Positions 1-8,354 are shown, counted from the first letter of the stretch. The stretch is 64,000 nt of DNA from Rhodoferax sp. (GCA_029866205.1 JARWZT010000008.1:248001-312000), one strand, 5' to 3'. The notes: a model not told the origin generated them from the letters alone. A program made the numbers and translations.

Positions 1-127
1 CCCCTGCCGCGAGCACCAGGCTCCATGCCAGCTCCCGCAGCCAAGGCAGGCTGTCTGCGGCTGGCAACACGGCCTGACTGCGGGCGGCGAGACGGTCCCA
101 GTCGAGCCAGGTCGAAGGCAAATTCAT
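1..127 (-). CDS. 5' end of an unidentified protein (runs off the window)
   Basis: An open frame on the minus strand starts with ATG at 127-125, which overlaps the TGA of the sialidase-like gene in an ATGA junction, so the two are almost certainly translationally coupled. Only 42 residues are visible (MNLPSTWLDWDRLAARSQAV at the start, then a hydrophobic stretch WSLVLAAG), which suggests an approaching membrane segment. That is too little to name a family. In other Burkholderiales a membrane protein often follows this type of sialidase-like gene, but that is memory, not something shown here. Confidence 0.55.
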   Translation of the reverse strand, partial: MNLPSTWLDWDRLAARSQAVLPAADSLPWLRELAWSLVLAAG

Positions 128-1320
128 GGTGCTTCCCGGTTGTCGGCGTCTGAAGCTCCGCCATTGACCCACTGCAAGCGGCGCCAGGCAATGCTTTTGC
201 GCTGATCGGTGTAACTGAGCCAAAGACTCTGGTCGGCCCATGCCATTGCCGGATACGAAAACTCCTGGCCAGGGGACCCAAGCTCCAGCTCCAACGCAGT
301 GGACCATTGCAGACCATCAGCCGAGCGGGCCATCCGCAAGCTTTTCCGATCAGATACGGACGGATTGAACACCAGCAGATGTTGGTCGCCTACGCTCAGG
401 GAAGAAATGCCGGCGTCAGGGTTGTCCAGGGGCAAGTCAGGCGCATCCGTCCAGGTTTTACCACCGTCATGGGTCTGGGAGACGCCAATCTTTCCTTGGG
501 GTCGGGTGTCACGCATCAGCGCCGTCCAATGCGTTGGGGTCGTAGCCACCAACGTGGGCTGCAGCAGGTGGGACCGCTGAGAAATGCGCGCCAGGCCTAC
601 CAAGCCACCGCCACCATCAAACCGCAGAGCCACCGGGGTTTTCGCTCCCAGTTCGAAATAGGCCGGAAGCACCATCCCCCCATCGGCCAAGGGCAAAGGC
701 GCCGTGCGCACCAAATAGCTGAGGTTCCACAACCAGGACAAAGGCAGCACGCGCAAGGGTTCAAACTTCAGCTCCGACGCTGGACTTCCAGCGACCTGCT
801 GCAAATGCAGTACCCGTGATGCGGCCCAGCCACCCCAGCCGGTGGCGACCACAAACAAATGCATCCGCGATTCAGCGTCCATCCAGGCCACCGGGTTGCC
901 CAGGCGGCGCAAGCCCATTCCCAAGGGCACGCCCATGGCATGGCGGTTGACCACCACGCGCGCCGGACTCCAGGCTTGCCGCGCCCGGTCAAACTGCGCA
1001 GCAACGATCTGTACGTTGGGCGCACTCTCGCGGTCGCCGGCAAACCAGAATGCGGTCAGCACCGCCGGATCACCCGCGGGCATGGGCAAGAGCGCACTGG
1101 CGTGCGCCGCGGGCACGCCTTCAGGCATGGGAATCGTGCCACCGCCAAGCGGCACCCAATGTCCCGCCCCGGCCCCCGGGCCTGTCGCCAGCAGCAGTGC
1201 AGGCGCAGCAGCAGCGCCACGAAGCGCAGCCGGTCGCTGGGCGGTGTCCAGCACCCACACCGCCGCCACGCAAAGCAGCGCCAAGCCGGCACGCACCAAG
1301 ATTCCAGAGGGAGAAAACAT
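124..1320 (-). CDS. sialidase-like (BNR/Asp-box) exported or anchored protein
   Basis: 398 residues. An N-terminal hydrophobic segment (about residues 8-25) is an uncleaved anchor or signal peptide, so the body should lie outside the cytoplasm. The rest fits the BNR_2 sialidase superfamily beta-propeller: an early F-A-G-D-R-E-S strand (about 93-99) and a clear Asp-box S-Q-T-H-D-G-G-K-T-W (281-290). Family members bind or hydrolyse glycans, but I cannot confirm the full arginine triad and catalytic Tyr/Glu, so enzymatic sialidase activity is not claimed. It is the upstream gene of a coupled pair with the gene running off the left edge, and is divergent from the pirin gene, leaving about 140 bp for both promoters. 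Confidence 0.75.
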   Translation of the reverse strand: MFSPSGILVRAGLALLCVAAVWVLDTAQRPAALRGAAAAPALLLATGPGAGAGHWVPLGGGTIPMPEGVPAAHASALLPMPAGDPAVLTAFWFAGDRESAPNVQIVAAQFDRARQAWSPARVVVNRHAMGVPLGMGLRRLGNPVAWMDAESRMHLFVVATGWGGWAASRVLHLQQVAGSPASELKFEPLRVLPLSWLWNLSYLVRTAPLPLADGGMVLPAYFELGAKTPVALRFDGGGGLVGLARISQRSHLLQPTLVATTPTHWTALMRDTRPQGKIGVSQTHDGGKTWTDAPDLPLDNPDAGISSLSVGDQHLLVFNPSVSDRKSLRMARSADGLQWSTALELELGSPGQEFSYPAMAWADQSLWLSYTDQRKSIAWRRLQWVNGGASDADNREAP

Positions 1321-1459
1321 GCACGGATCTTATCGGTGCGGGAGCCGATCGCACCGCGCACTGGCGCAGCGGCCCGAACCGGGACAGGGTTGATCGACAG
1401 CTGTGGCCCAATAGCGACTACCGCCTTTGTCTAACCCCTCCCGCATGGAGAATCAGCCC

Positions 1460-2482
1460 ATGACTACCAGCAGCATCCTCAGTGTTACGCCTTTGTCCAC
1501 ACCACCGTGGCCCACCATCGACCCTTTTTTGTTTTGCGTCCACCACGTCGATGCCTATCCACGCGGCAACGCCGCCATGGGCCCCGATGCCCCCCTGGGC
1601 GGACGTAACCTTGGGCAGGACTTTGCCAACAAAGACGGGTGGAGCATGTACCACGGCCAGACGGTCCCCGGTTTTCCGGCGCATCCCCACCGGGGCTTTG
1701 AAACCGTGACGATCGTCCGCCAAGGTCATATTGACCACTCAGACTCCTTGGGCGCCACAGCCCGGTTTGGCCCGGGGGATGTCCAGTGGCTCACCGCGGG
1801 CAAGGGCATCGTGCACTGCGAAATGTTTCCGCTTCGCAACCGTGATGTACCCAATCCGGCCGAGCTGTTCCAAATCTGGCTCAATCTGCCCGCAAAAAAT
1901 AAAATGTCCGAGCCGCACTTCACGATGTTCTGGGGCGAAAACATCCAAACCCTGCAACACCACGATGCCCAAGGCCACGCCACCGAGGTGATGGTGGTGG
2001 CCGGCTCCCTGGACGGCGCACAAGGCCTGCCGCCGCCGCCTGACTCTTGGGCCAGTGAGGCCGATTCGGATCTGGCCATCTTCACGATCCGTATGGCGCC
2101 CGGTGCGCGGTGGACGCTCCCGTCCGCCAAGCATGCGGCCACCCGTCGCCTGCTCTACTGCTTCAAGGGCAAGAACCTGACCGTGGCAGACCGCAGCATC
2201 GACACTCCATCGGTGCTGGAGGTGCGTGCCCAAGACGCGCTGGAACTGATCAATGGCGACGACCACGCCGAAGTGCTCATGCTGCAGGGGCGCCCGATCG
2301 GCGAGCCGGTGGCGCAGTACGGTCCGTTTGTTATGAATACCCAGGCGGAGATCCACCAGGCATTTGCCGACTACCGGCGCACTGAGTTTGGCGGCTGGCC
2401 CTGGGGTGCCAGCGATCCGGTGCATCCGCGCGAAAAAGGGCGGTTTGCGCTCCATGCGGATGGGCGCCTGGAAGAGCGTTAA
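1460..2482 (+). CDS. pirin family protein
   Basis: 340 residues in the bicupin pirin family. Pirins are metal-binding cupins, with quercetinase or transcription-cofactor roles in some members. The N-terminal cupin carries the expected metal ligands: H75 and H77 in H-P-H-R-G-F-E-T-V-T, then H119 and E121 in G-K-G-I-V-H-C-E-M-F, matching His56/His58/His101/Glu103 of human pirin. The C-terminal pirin cupin follows (about 190-310). In-frame upstream codons at 1427 (TTG) and 1445 (ATG) exist, but a GGAG at 1447-1450 is well spaced only for ATG 1460. It appears to be a single-gene unit. The substrate cannot be inferred. Confidence 0.88.
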   Translation: MTTSSILSVTPLSTPPWPTIDPFLFCVHHVDAYPRGNAAMGPDAPLGGRNLGQDFANKDGWSMYHGQTVPGFPAHPHRGFETVTIVRQGHIDHSDSLGATARFGPGDVQWLTAGKGIVHCEMFPLRNRDVPNPAELFQIWLNLPAKNKMSEPHFTMFWGENIQTLQHHDAQGHATEVMVVAGSLDGAQGLPPPPDSWASEADSDLAIFTIRMAPGARWTLPSAKHAATRRLLYCFKGKNLTVADRSIDTPSVLEVRAQDALELINGDDHAEVLMLQGRPIGEPVAQYGPFVMNTQAEIHQAFADYRRTEFGGWPWGASDPVHPREKGRFALHADGRLEER

Positions 2483-2531
2483 AGCGCCAAGCCGATTGCT
2501 GACCCGATGATCGGCCGCGCGGCGACGGCAG

Positions 2532-2810
2532 TCAGTGAAAGAAACGTCTCACGCTGCGCCAAAGTGACCACGCACGGCCGATATAGGACAACACATTGCG
2601 GGGCTTGAGCGCCACCACGGTGGCGACCAGAACGGCCAGGCAAACCGGGTGTTTTCGCAACCAAAGCAAACCCTGTTTGGCGCGATCGGCCTGGACCAAG
2701 GGCGCAACCAGCACCGTGCTTTGCTGAACCAGTTCTTGGCGCAATTGGCCACTGCGCCACACCGCGCGCTCCTGACGCAACCGCAGTTCAAGGTCTGGGG
2801 TGCGCCTCAT
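2532..2810 (-). CDS. YqjK-like small membrane-associated protein
   Basis: 92 residues. An Arg/Glu/Gln-rich N-terminal helix is followed by a hydrophobic stretch (about 56-68) and a basic tail. It starts within the TGA of the holin-like gene (ATGA at 2807-2810), and position, size and composition match the last gene of the elaB/yqjD-yqjE-yqjK cassette. The family has no established biochemical role. Sequence similarity to E. coli YqjK is weak by eye, so the call rests mostly on context. Confidence 0.65.
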   Translation of the reverse strand: MRRTPDLELRLRQERAVWRSGQLRQELVQQSTVLVAPLVQADRAKQGLLWLRKHPVCLAVLVATVVALKPRNVLSYIGRAWSLWRSVRRFFH

Positions 2811-3223
2811 TCCTGCCCCCGGTCGCGTGCCAACTCTTTGGCGCTGGCGTGGAACATGCCCAGTGGATTACGCAAGCGGCGCTGGGCCAGTCCCAGCAGG
2901 GCCACGCCACCGCCCAAAAACAGCAGCGCCATGACACCGACAGCCACCAAGCGAGAGCCATCGGGAACCATCAGGATGACCGTTGCGCACAGCAACACCA
3001 AGCCCAACGCCAGGCACACCAGTGCCATGGCCGAAATGAGCAAGGCATCGAGTACTCGGCGCTTCTCCGCCTCCAATTCGGTACCCAGCAGCTCCAGACG
3101 CACCTGCGCCGTCTCCAACAAGGTAAACAACAACTGGCGAAGCGACGCCAGCAGGCCACCAGATGAAGGTGCCCGCTGGCGCGCAGAGTGGGCGGACGCG
3201 TCAGCTTTCGGAATTTCGCTCAT
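2807..3223 (-). CDS. phage holin family / YqjE-like inner-membrane protein
   Basis: 138 residues. A soluble N-terminal region (to about residue 40, including S-S-G-G-L-L-A-S-L-R) precedes two long hydrophobic helices (about 62-86 and 92-112). This matches the YqjE / holin superfamily III layout: an N-terminal amphipathic helix plus a transmembrane hairpin. It is the middle gene of a three-gene minus-strand operon, 18 bp after the DUF883 gene and overlapping the YqjK-like gene by 4 bp. Despite the name there is no phage context. In enterobacteria this cassette is a stationary-phase/stress inner-membrane set. Confidence 0.8.
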   Translation of the reverse strand: MSEIPKADASAHSARQRAPSSGGLLASLRQLLFTLLETAQVRLELLGTELEAEKRRVLDALLISAMALVCLALGLVLLCATVILMVPDGSRLVAVGVMALLFLGGGVALLGLAQRRLRNPLGMFHASAKELARDRGQE

Positions 3224-3241
3224 GGCGCGCAGGCGCCCGCG

Positions 3242-3553
3242 TTAACGCCGGGCAATCAGCAGCCCTGCCAACAAACCCACACCGGCAGCAACGCCGATCG
3301 ATTTCCAAGGATGCTGCTGCACAAATTCGTCCGTGGCGTGACCGGCGGCCTTGGCCTGCGTCACCGCAGCCTCCTGAAGGTGCTTGAGATCGCGGGTCGC
3401 CTCAGCCAAGCGCGCTTCAATCCGGGCGCGTACACCCACTGCGCCATCGCCCACCTGATCGGCCGTCATGCGCAACATCTCCTGCGCATCATCAATGACC
3501 AGTCGCAGGTCGTTCATCAGTTTGTTTTTTTGGCCGGCGTCGATTGAAATCAT
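3242..3553 (-). CDS. DUF883 family protein (ElaB/YqjD-like)
   Basis: 103 residues from the ATG at 3553, chosen because a GGAG lies just upstream on the minus strand; a longer frame to 3625 lacks such a site. A long charged amphipathic helix (residues about 8-70) ends in a C-terminal transmembrane segment (W-K-S-I-G-V-A-A-G-V-G-L-L-A-G-L-L) with a terminal R-R. E. coli YqjD/ElaB of this family are tail-anchored inner-membrane proteins that associate with ribosomes in stationary phase; whether this one does is inference. First gene of the cassette with the holin-like and YqjK-like genes. Confidence 0.88.
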   Translation of the reverse strand: MISIDAGQKNKLMNDLRLVIDDAQEMLRMTADQVGDGAVGVRARIEARLAEATRDLKHLQEAAVTQAKAAGHATDEFVQQHPWKSIGVAAGVGLLAGLLIARR

Positions 3554-3723
3554 GAAAAAAGCTCCATGGGTTGAGGATTCAGACACTGTAGACCGATCCG
3601 CCAGACAATCTTTGACCCACCTCAAAAAAGCAATTTTTTGTTCCCTTGCAACGGTTGCGGCCGCATTGAGGCGGGCTGAGGCTGCGAAAATAGACCCGAC
3701 ACCACTTTCAACGGACGCTTCGT

Positions 3724-4785
3724 ATGGCCCTTATTCCTGCAACCATCCTGACCGGCTTTTTAGGCGCAGGCAAAACCACGGTACTCAAACGCATCCTGAC
3801 GGAGGCCCATGGACAAAAAATCGCGGTTATTGAAAACGAGTTTGGTGAGGAAAACATCGACAGCGACATCCTGGTCTCCGACACCACCGAACAAATCATC
3901 CAAATGAGCAATGGCTGCATCTGTTGCACCATCCGGGAAGACTTGCGCGCCACTTTGCAAGACCTGGCCGAAAAAAAGCGCAAGGGCGAGCTCGACTTCG
4001 ACCGGGTGGTCATCGAGACCACCGGCTTGGCCGACCCCGGACCGGTGGCGCAAACCTTCTTCATGGACGACGAGGTGGCAGAGTCCTACCTGCTGGACGC
4101 CGTCCTGACCTTGGTGGACGCCAAGCATGCCCCCGAGCAACTCAACGAGCGCCAGGAGGCCCGCCGCCAGGTCGGTTTTGCCGATCAGATCTTTATCAGC
4201 AAATCCGAGCTGGTGTCCCCCCAGGACCTGGACGCATTGCAACACCGACTCAAGCACATGAACCCGCGCGCACCCCAGCAAACGGTCCATTTTGGCGAGG
4301 TGGCGATCAAAGACTTTTTTGACCTGCGAGGCTTCAATTTGAATGCCAAGCTCGACATTGATCCTGATTTCCTGAATGCGGACCCCCACGACCACGACCA
4401 TGACCATGCACACCATGACCATGGAGAAGCCTGTAACCACCCATCCCATGCGCATGGCGACCACAGCGGCCACCACCACCATGTGGACGATGACGTCAAA
4501 AGTTTTGTATTCAAGTCCGAGCGCGCCTTTGATCCGGCCAAGCTCGAAGACTTTCTGGGTGCGATCGTCAACATTTATGGCCCGCGTATGCTGCGTTACA
4601 AGGGCGTTCTCTACATGAAGGACACGGAGCGCAAGGTCATATTCCAGGGCGTGCACCAGTTGATGGGGAGCGACTTGGGCCCTGCGTGGGCTCCGGGCGA
4701 GACCAGGAACAGCAAGCTGGTGTTCATCGGAATCGACCTTCCCAAAGACATCCTGCTGCAAGGAATGGAGCAGGCTCTGGTTTAA
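3724..4785 (+). CDS. COG0523 CobW-type GTPase, probable zinc/metal chaperone
   Basis: 353 residues. G3E-family GTPase: Walker A G-F-L-G-A-G-K-T-T (11-19), the family metal site C-I-C-C (65-68), and an E-T-T-G-L-A-D-P switch. A His/Asp-rich loop (about residues 218-258, blocks such as HDHDHDHAHHDH and SGHHHH) separates the GTPase from the C-terminal CobW_C domain. Family members deliver zinc, cobalt or nickel to client proteins using GTP; His-rich members are usually linked to zinc homeostasis. It lies 227 bp upstream of a zinc-ligand-poor DksA. An 11-bp palindrome GCAACGGTTGC sits upstream at 3648-3658, but it does not resemble the Zur consensus I know, so zinc regulation is not shown. Confidence 0.9.
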   Translation: MALIPATILTGFLGAGKTTVLKRILTEAHGQKIAVIENEFGEENIDSDILVSDTTEQIIQMSNGCICCTIREDLRATLQDLAEKKRKGELDFDRVVIETTGLADPGPVAQTFFMDDEVAESYLLDAVLTLVDAKHAPEQLNERQEARRQVGFADQIFISKSELVSPQDLDALQHRLKHMNPRAPQQTVHFGEVAIKDFFDLRGFNLNAKLDIDPDFLNADPHDHDHDHAHHDHGEACNHPSHAHGDHSGHHHHVDDDVKSFVFKSERAFDPAKLEDFLGAIVNIYGPRMLRYKGVLYMKDTERKVIFQGVHQLMGSDLGPAWAPGETRNSKLVFIGIDLPKDILLQGMEQALV

Positions 4786-4806
4786 TTTCCGGCGACAATA
4801 GCAACA

Positions 4807-4823
4807 TTGCTGCACCGCAGCAA
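4807..4823. repeat. short perfect hairpin in the cobW-dksA spacer
   Basis: TTGCTGC (4807-4813), loop ACC, GCAGCAA (4817-4823). The 7-bp stem has no T-run on either strand, so it is a weak terminator candidate at best. The rest of the 227-bp spacer shows no feature I can support. Confidence 0.35.
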
Positions 4824-5012
4824 CACAACCGCCAGGCCATTCGCCTTTTTACTGGACACTGTATGTTGGTCGCGCTATTGCAAATGATGGGGCTTCCCAT
4901 GGGTAACCCTGTACACTCCCGCGCCGAAGGGGCCCCCGAGCTTCCCGCGTCCCGCGCCGGGGAACCTGAAACCCCGCATCCTGCCGATCGAGTTTCTGTT
5001 AGGAGACAAGAA

Positions 5013-6038
5013 GTGAAAGCCAATAAAGCAAGTCCCAGCAAAGCAAAAGTGGGCACCGCTTCTGCCAAAACCGTCCAGCCTGAGGCGAAAATAGCGGCAC
5101 CTGCCAAATCCAAAGCCGCACCGGCCAAAGCTGCTGCGACCGCTGCACCGGCGAAGAAGGCGGCTGCGCCCACCAAGCCCAGTGTGAAAGCAAAGCCAGC
5201 GCTTGCCACCGCGGCCTCGGCCCCCCAAAAGCCGGTGGCAACACCACCCAAAAAGACCGTCGCGGCAGCTGCCAAAAAGCCAGTGGCTGAAGCTGCCGTT
5301 TTGAAGAAACCCTCCAAAGCAACCCAAGCCGAAACGCCTGCCGTTGCAGCCGAAACCAAGACCACTGCCCCTGTGAATGCCATTTCCCCCAAACCCGTAA
5401 GCCCTGCTCCCGCACCTGCCGTTGTGAGCTCTGTCCCGACCAAGTCCGGCCGCCCATCCTCGCGCCTGGCACAACTGACCGTGCCATCCATGGCGCAGTC
5501 GATTGCATCAACGGCGGCGAAAGCCAGCTTCAATCCCTCCAGCCACGCGCCTTTTTCTACGCCGGTGATCCCCGCAATTGTGAAAAAAGACAGCAAATTG
5601 GCCAACAACTGGAAAACCACGCCCGTTGAGCAACTGACCGATGCGGAACTCCTGGCCATGCCGGACTCCGAATACATGAATGAAGTGCAGCTGGCGGCGT
5701 TCAAGCTCAAACTCAGCGCCCTGAAACGCGACATCCTGGCCAATGCCGGTGAAACCACCGAGCATTTGCGCGAAGACACCTCGGTGGTTCCTGACCCCGC
5801 CGACCGCGCAACGATCGAAGAAGAACATGCGCTGGAATTGCGTACCCGCGACCGCGAACGCAAGCTGCTCAAAAAAATCGAGCAATCCATCGTCCGCATC
5901 GATGCCGGGGACTATGGCTATTGCGACGAAACCGGTGAGGCCATTGGCGTAGGACGCCTGCTCGCGCGCCCTACGGCAACGCTTTCCCTGGAGGCGCAGC
6001 AGCGCCGGGAGCTCAAACAGAAAATGTTTGGTGACTGA
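5013..6038 (+). CDS. dksA: RNA polymerase-binding DksA, zinc-finger-degenerate, long N-terminal tail
   Basis: 341 residues from GTG 5013, which has a TAGGAG box directly upstream; the open frame extends further 5' but without a ribosome site. Residues 1 to about 190 are an Ala/Lys/Pro-rich low-complexity tail resembling a histone-H1 tail. The last about 145 residues are DksA: a coiled coil with the tip motif D-P-A-D-R-A (the DxxDxA needed in the secondary channel) and E-L-R-T-R-D-R-E-R-K. The C4 zinc finger has lost three of four cysteines: Y-G-Y-C-D-E-T-G in place of CxxC, and S-L-E-A-Q in place of the second CxxC. DksA acts with ppGpp on rRNA and biosynthetic promoters. Zinc-free DksA forms are known in betaproteobacteria and as Pseudomonas DksA2. 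The tail is the unusual part. Confidence 0.93.
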   Translation: MKANKASPSKAKVGTASAKTVQPEAKIAAPAKSKAAPAKAAATAAPAKKAAAPTKPSVKAKPALATAASAPQKPVATPPKKTVAAAAKKPVAEAAVLKKPSKATQAETPAVAAETKTTAPVNAISPKPVSPAPAPAVVSSVPTKSGRPSSRLAQLTVPSMAQSIASTAAKASFNPSSHAPFSTPVIPAIVKKDSKLANNWKTTPVEQLTDAELLAMPDSEYMNEVQLAAFKLKLSALKRDILANAGETTEHLREDTSVVPDPADRATIEEEHALELRTRDRERKLLKKIEQSIVRIDAGDYGYCDETGEAIGVGRLLARPTATLSLEAQQRRELKQKMFGD

Positions 6039-6059
6039 TCCCTTGCCACGGACATCGCG

Positions 6060-7595
6060 GTGGCCTTGAACGAGCCGAGTTCCCTCAGGGCTCTTGGCTT
6101 GGGCGCTGCGGACACCGTTTTCCCGGAAGAGACCCAAAGCGCGTCAGTGCGGCAAGACTGGATGCGCCAGCTCGCTGTGGTACGGAAGCAGGAATTCGCT
6201 CATTTGCGCAATATCCAAAAGCGTGAAGGGGGTGTAAATGCAGAACCTACGCTGGCGGGCGTCCCAGTCCGCCTGCCAAAAATACTGGGAGTGCGCGGCG
6301 ACACCGTCAAAAAAATCGATGAAATCGAGGCGCAAATTGAGCTCCTGTGGTCTTTGTCCCGCCAAATCCCGACCGATTCGCGCTTTGGCCCCAACACCGT
6401 ACTGCCAGGCAGCACCGAAGCCGCGCCGCAATCGCTGATTCCCGATTCAGCGCTGTTGGTAGCAACGCTCAATTTTGCAGCCACTGAACAGGCCACGCCC
6501 CCGGCATCATCTGAAAAGGCCCCTGCGAAACCCACAACGGCGATATCCGAATCCTCGGAGTCGGGTGAAAAGGTGCTTTCAAAGGCCGCCACGTTGTTTG
6601 CCAACGCGGACTACGCCTCTGCAGCAGAACTTCTGCTGCATGCGTTGAAGCCTGCACGCAAGCGCTCGCCCGAAAGCCTGCGCCAGGCCATGGCCCTGCT
6701 GGATATTTACCGCGCGACCCATGCGCAAGCCCAGTTTGACGCGTGCGTGCTGCAATATTTTGGCTATTGGAATGGCTCTACCCCACAATGGCACGTGCCA
6801 TCCACAGCCCAAGGCCAAGACGCCAAAAGCAGCAATGCGGCGCTGGACAAAGCGGCTCAAGGGACCGATGGGCCCCGAAGCGATGCGTCAGTGTGGCGCT
6901 GCCCCACCGAACTGAACCTGCCAGCGGCCCAGCAATTGATCGCCTACTGGCAAGCCCAGCCGCATTGCGAAGTCGACTGGCAGTGTTTGGTCGCCATTGC
7001 GCCCGACGCTGCGGCACGGCTGGCAAACCACTTGAATGCCCCGCAGAATCTCGCTTCGAAGCCGATGTTTTGGGGCACGGCCCGCTTGCTTGATGTTTTG
7101 GCACAGTCGACACCGCAGGGTGATTCGCAGGTGCAGCGCAGCCTTTGGGATCTTCGGTTTTGTTTGCTGGAGCTCACGCACCAGCAAACCGCCTTTGATG
7201 CGGCCGCCACCGACTTCTGCATGACCTATCTCCGGCAAGCCCCCACTTGGCGGCCCACGGCGACGCAAATCCAATGCGACTTGCCAGCGCCCTCCTCCGC
7301 CGGCGAATCCCTGTCCTGCGACGGCTGGCAGCTGCAAGGTCACATCTTCGGTGCGCAGGCGCTCGAATTGCCGGCCCTGCCGAGCCCCCCCCACTCGGGG
7401 CCCATCCGCATTAACTGCGCATCCCTGCTGCGCATGGACGCCGAGGCAAGCGCCCGCTTGCTGGATTGGCTGCAAGACGCCACCGCAAAAAAAGCCGACA
7501 TCCAACTGCACAACGTGAGCGTGTTGGTGGGCGCCGCCTGGGAGGCCGCGGGTGTGGGTGCATTTGCGCGACTTCACCTACAGGAACTGACCTAG
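6060..7595 (+). CDS. uncharacterised protein with TPR-like helix pair and C-terminal STAS-like domains
   Basis: 511 residues, GTG start, 21 bp after dksA with little Shine-Dalgarno signal. The N-terminal about 100 residues are charged and helical. A TPR-like pair (about 175-235, motif F-A-N-A-D-Y-A-S-A-A-E-L-L-L-H-A-L) follows. The C-terminal half looks like two STAS-type folds: one beginning near V-W-R-C-P-T-E-L-N-L (about 279) and one near G-P-I-R-I-N-C-A-S-L (about 441) ending in V-L-V-G-A-A-W-E-A-A-G. STAS domains act as phosphoswitches or lipid/protein binders. No conserved phosphorylatable serine context is evident. Close spacing suggests co-transcription with dksA. Function unknown. 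Confidence 0.7.
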   Translation: MALNEPSSLRALGLGAADTVFPEETQSASVRQDWMRQLAVVRKQEFAHLRNIQKREGGVNAEPTLAGVPVRLPKILGVRGDTVKKIDEIEAQIELLWSLSRQIPTDSRFGPNTVLPGSTEAAPQSLIPDSALLVATLNFAATEQATPPASSEKAPAKPTTAISESSESGEKVLSKAATLFANADYASAAELLLHALKPARKRSPESLRQAMALLDIYRATHAQAQFDACVLQYFGYWNGSTPQWHVPSTAQGQDAKSSNAALDKAAQGTDGPRSDASVWRCPTELNLPAAQQLIAYWQAQPHCEVDWQCLVAIAPDAAARLANHLNAPQNLASKPMFWGTARLLDVLAQSTPQGDSQVQRSLWDLRFCLLELTHQQTAFDAAATDFCMTYLRQAPTWRPTATQIQCDLPAPSSAGESLSCDGWQLQGHIFGAQALELPALPSPPHSGPIRINCASLLRMDAEASARLLDWLQDATAKKADIQLHNVSVLVGAAWEAAGVGAFARLHLQELT

Positions 7596-7914
7596 ATCTC
7601 CGCCTCGGTAGCTCCTGACGGCCTGGTGCGGCCGCATTCTCGGGGCGACCCGCAAACGCAAAAAACGGTCCCTGGCCGACCGGCACCCCTTTTGAACCAT
7701 TACTTTCATTAGGATGTGTAAGTACTTAATTTAGAACGTTTTTTCGGCAAATTCCGAGTGAAAAAGCACGTCTAAGTCTTTGATTTCATTGGAAAAAGTT
7801 GATCCGACGCAGTCGCAGAGCCCAAAATTGCTGGTAAAGTGCAAACAAGTGCAAAAAAGTGCAATTTAGTGGTAAATCGGGCGGTGCCCGCGCACATCGG
7901 AAAAGAGGGTCTCT
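7596..7914. other. 319-bp intergenic region carrying the dcw control region
   Basis: GC-rich remnant to about 7690, then an AT-rich block (7691-7870) typical of a promoter region, then the MraZ-box array and the mraZ leader. No tRNA, small ORF or T-tailed terminator is convincing. I could not find a -35/-10 pair with good spacing, so the dcw promoter is placed only loosely, somewhere in 7690-7860. A short GGGC-GGT-GCCC stem at about 7879-7889 lies in the probable 5' leader. Confidence 0.6.
7838..7877 (+). promoter_or_regulatory. MraZ-box array (10-bp direct repeats)
   Basis: Four units in exact 10-bp register: AGTGC at 7838, 7848 and 7858, and AGTGG at 7868, each followed by an A/T-rich half. 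MraZ (product of the next gene) is known to autorepress dcw clusters by binding tandem GTGG/TGGG-type boxes with 10-bp periodicity upstream of mraZ. Period, position and core (AAAGTGC) match that pattern. Binding itself is inferred. Confidence 0.8.
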
Positions 7915-8346
7915 GTGGTGTTTCAAGGTGCTTCGTCACTCACGCTGGATGCAAAGGGGCGGCTGTCTGTGCCAACCCGGCACCGCGACGTGCTCAGCGC
8001 TGTGGCCGCGGGACTATTGACGATCACCAAACACCCGCACGGTTGCCTGATGGTGTTTCCCCGCCCAGAGTGGGACATCTTTCGTGACCGCATTGCCGCG
8101 CTGCCGATGTCGGCCCAGTGGTGGAAGCGCATCTTTTTGGGCAACGCCATGGATGTGGAGCTCGATGGCACCGGACGCGTTCTGATTTCGCCAGAACTGC
8201 GCGCCAGCGCCGGCATCAGCAAAGACACGGTGCTCTTGGGCATGGGCAACCACTTCGAGCTTTGGGACAAAGCCAGCTACGAGGCGCAAGAAGCGAAGGC
8301 AATGCAAGAGCAAATGCCCGACGTATTCAAAGATTTTTCCTTTTGA
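7915..8346 (+). CDS. mraZ: transcriptional regulator MraZ
   Basis: 143 residues (142 if the adjacent GTG 7918 is used). The tandem GTG codons sit 5-8 nt after GAGGG, so both starts are possible. Two MraZ/SpoVT-AbrB-like repeats are visible: [13 protein letters not shown] (about 7-19) and [15 protein letters not shown] (about 77-91), each with the D-x-x-G-R signature. MraZ forms a ring that binds the box array and represses its own operon. First gene of the dcw cluster; rsmH follows within 10 bp. Confidence 0.97.
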   Translation: MVFQGASSLTLDAKGRLSVPTRHRDVLSAVAAGLLTITKHPHGCLMVFPRPEWDIFRDRIAALPMSAQWWKRIFLGNAMDVELDGTGRVLISPELRASAGISKDTVLLGMGNHFELWDKASYEAQEAKAMQEQMPDVFKDFSF

Positions 8347-8354
8347 GCGCCACT

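Noticed and set aside
2807-3223. Prophage remnant because of the holin-family call
   Set aside because: It sits in the yqjD-yqjE-yqjK-like cassette with no other phage genes, integrase or attachment repeats.
3648-3658. Zur operator upstream of the CobW-type gene
   Set aside because: GCAACGGTTGC is a short palindrome but does not resemble the known A/T-rich Zur consensus.
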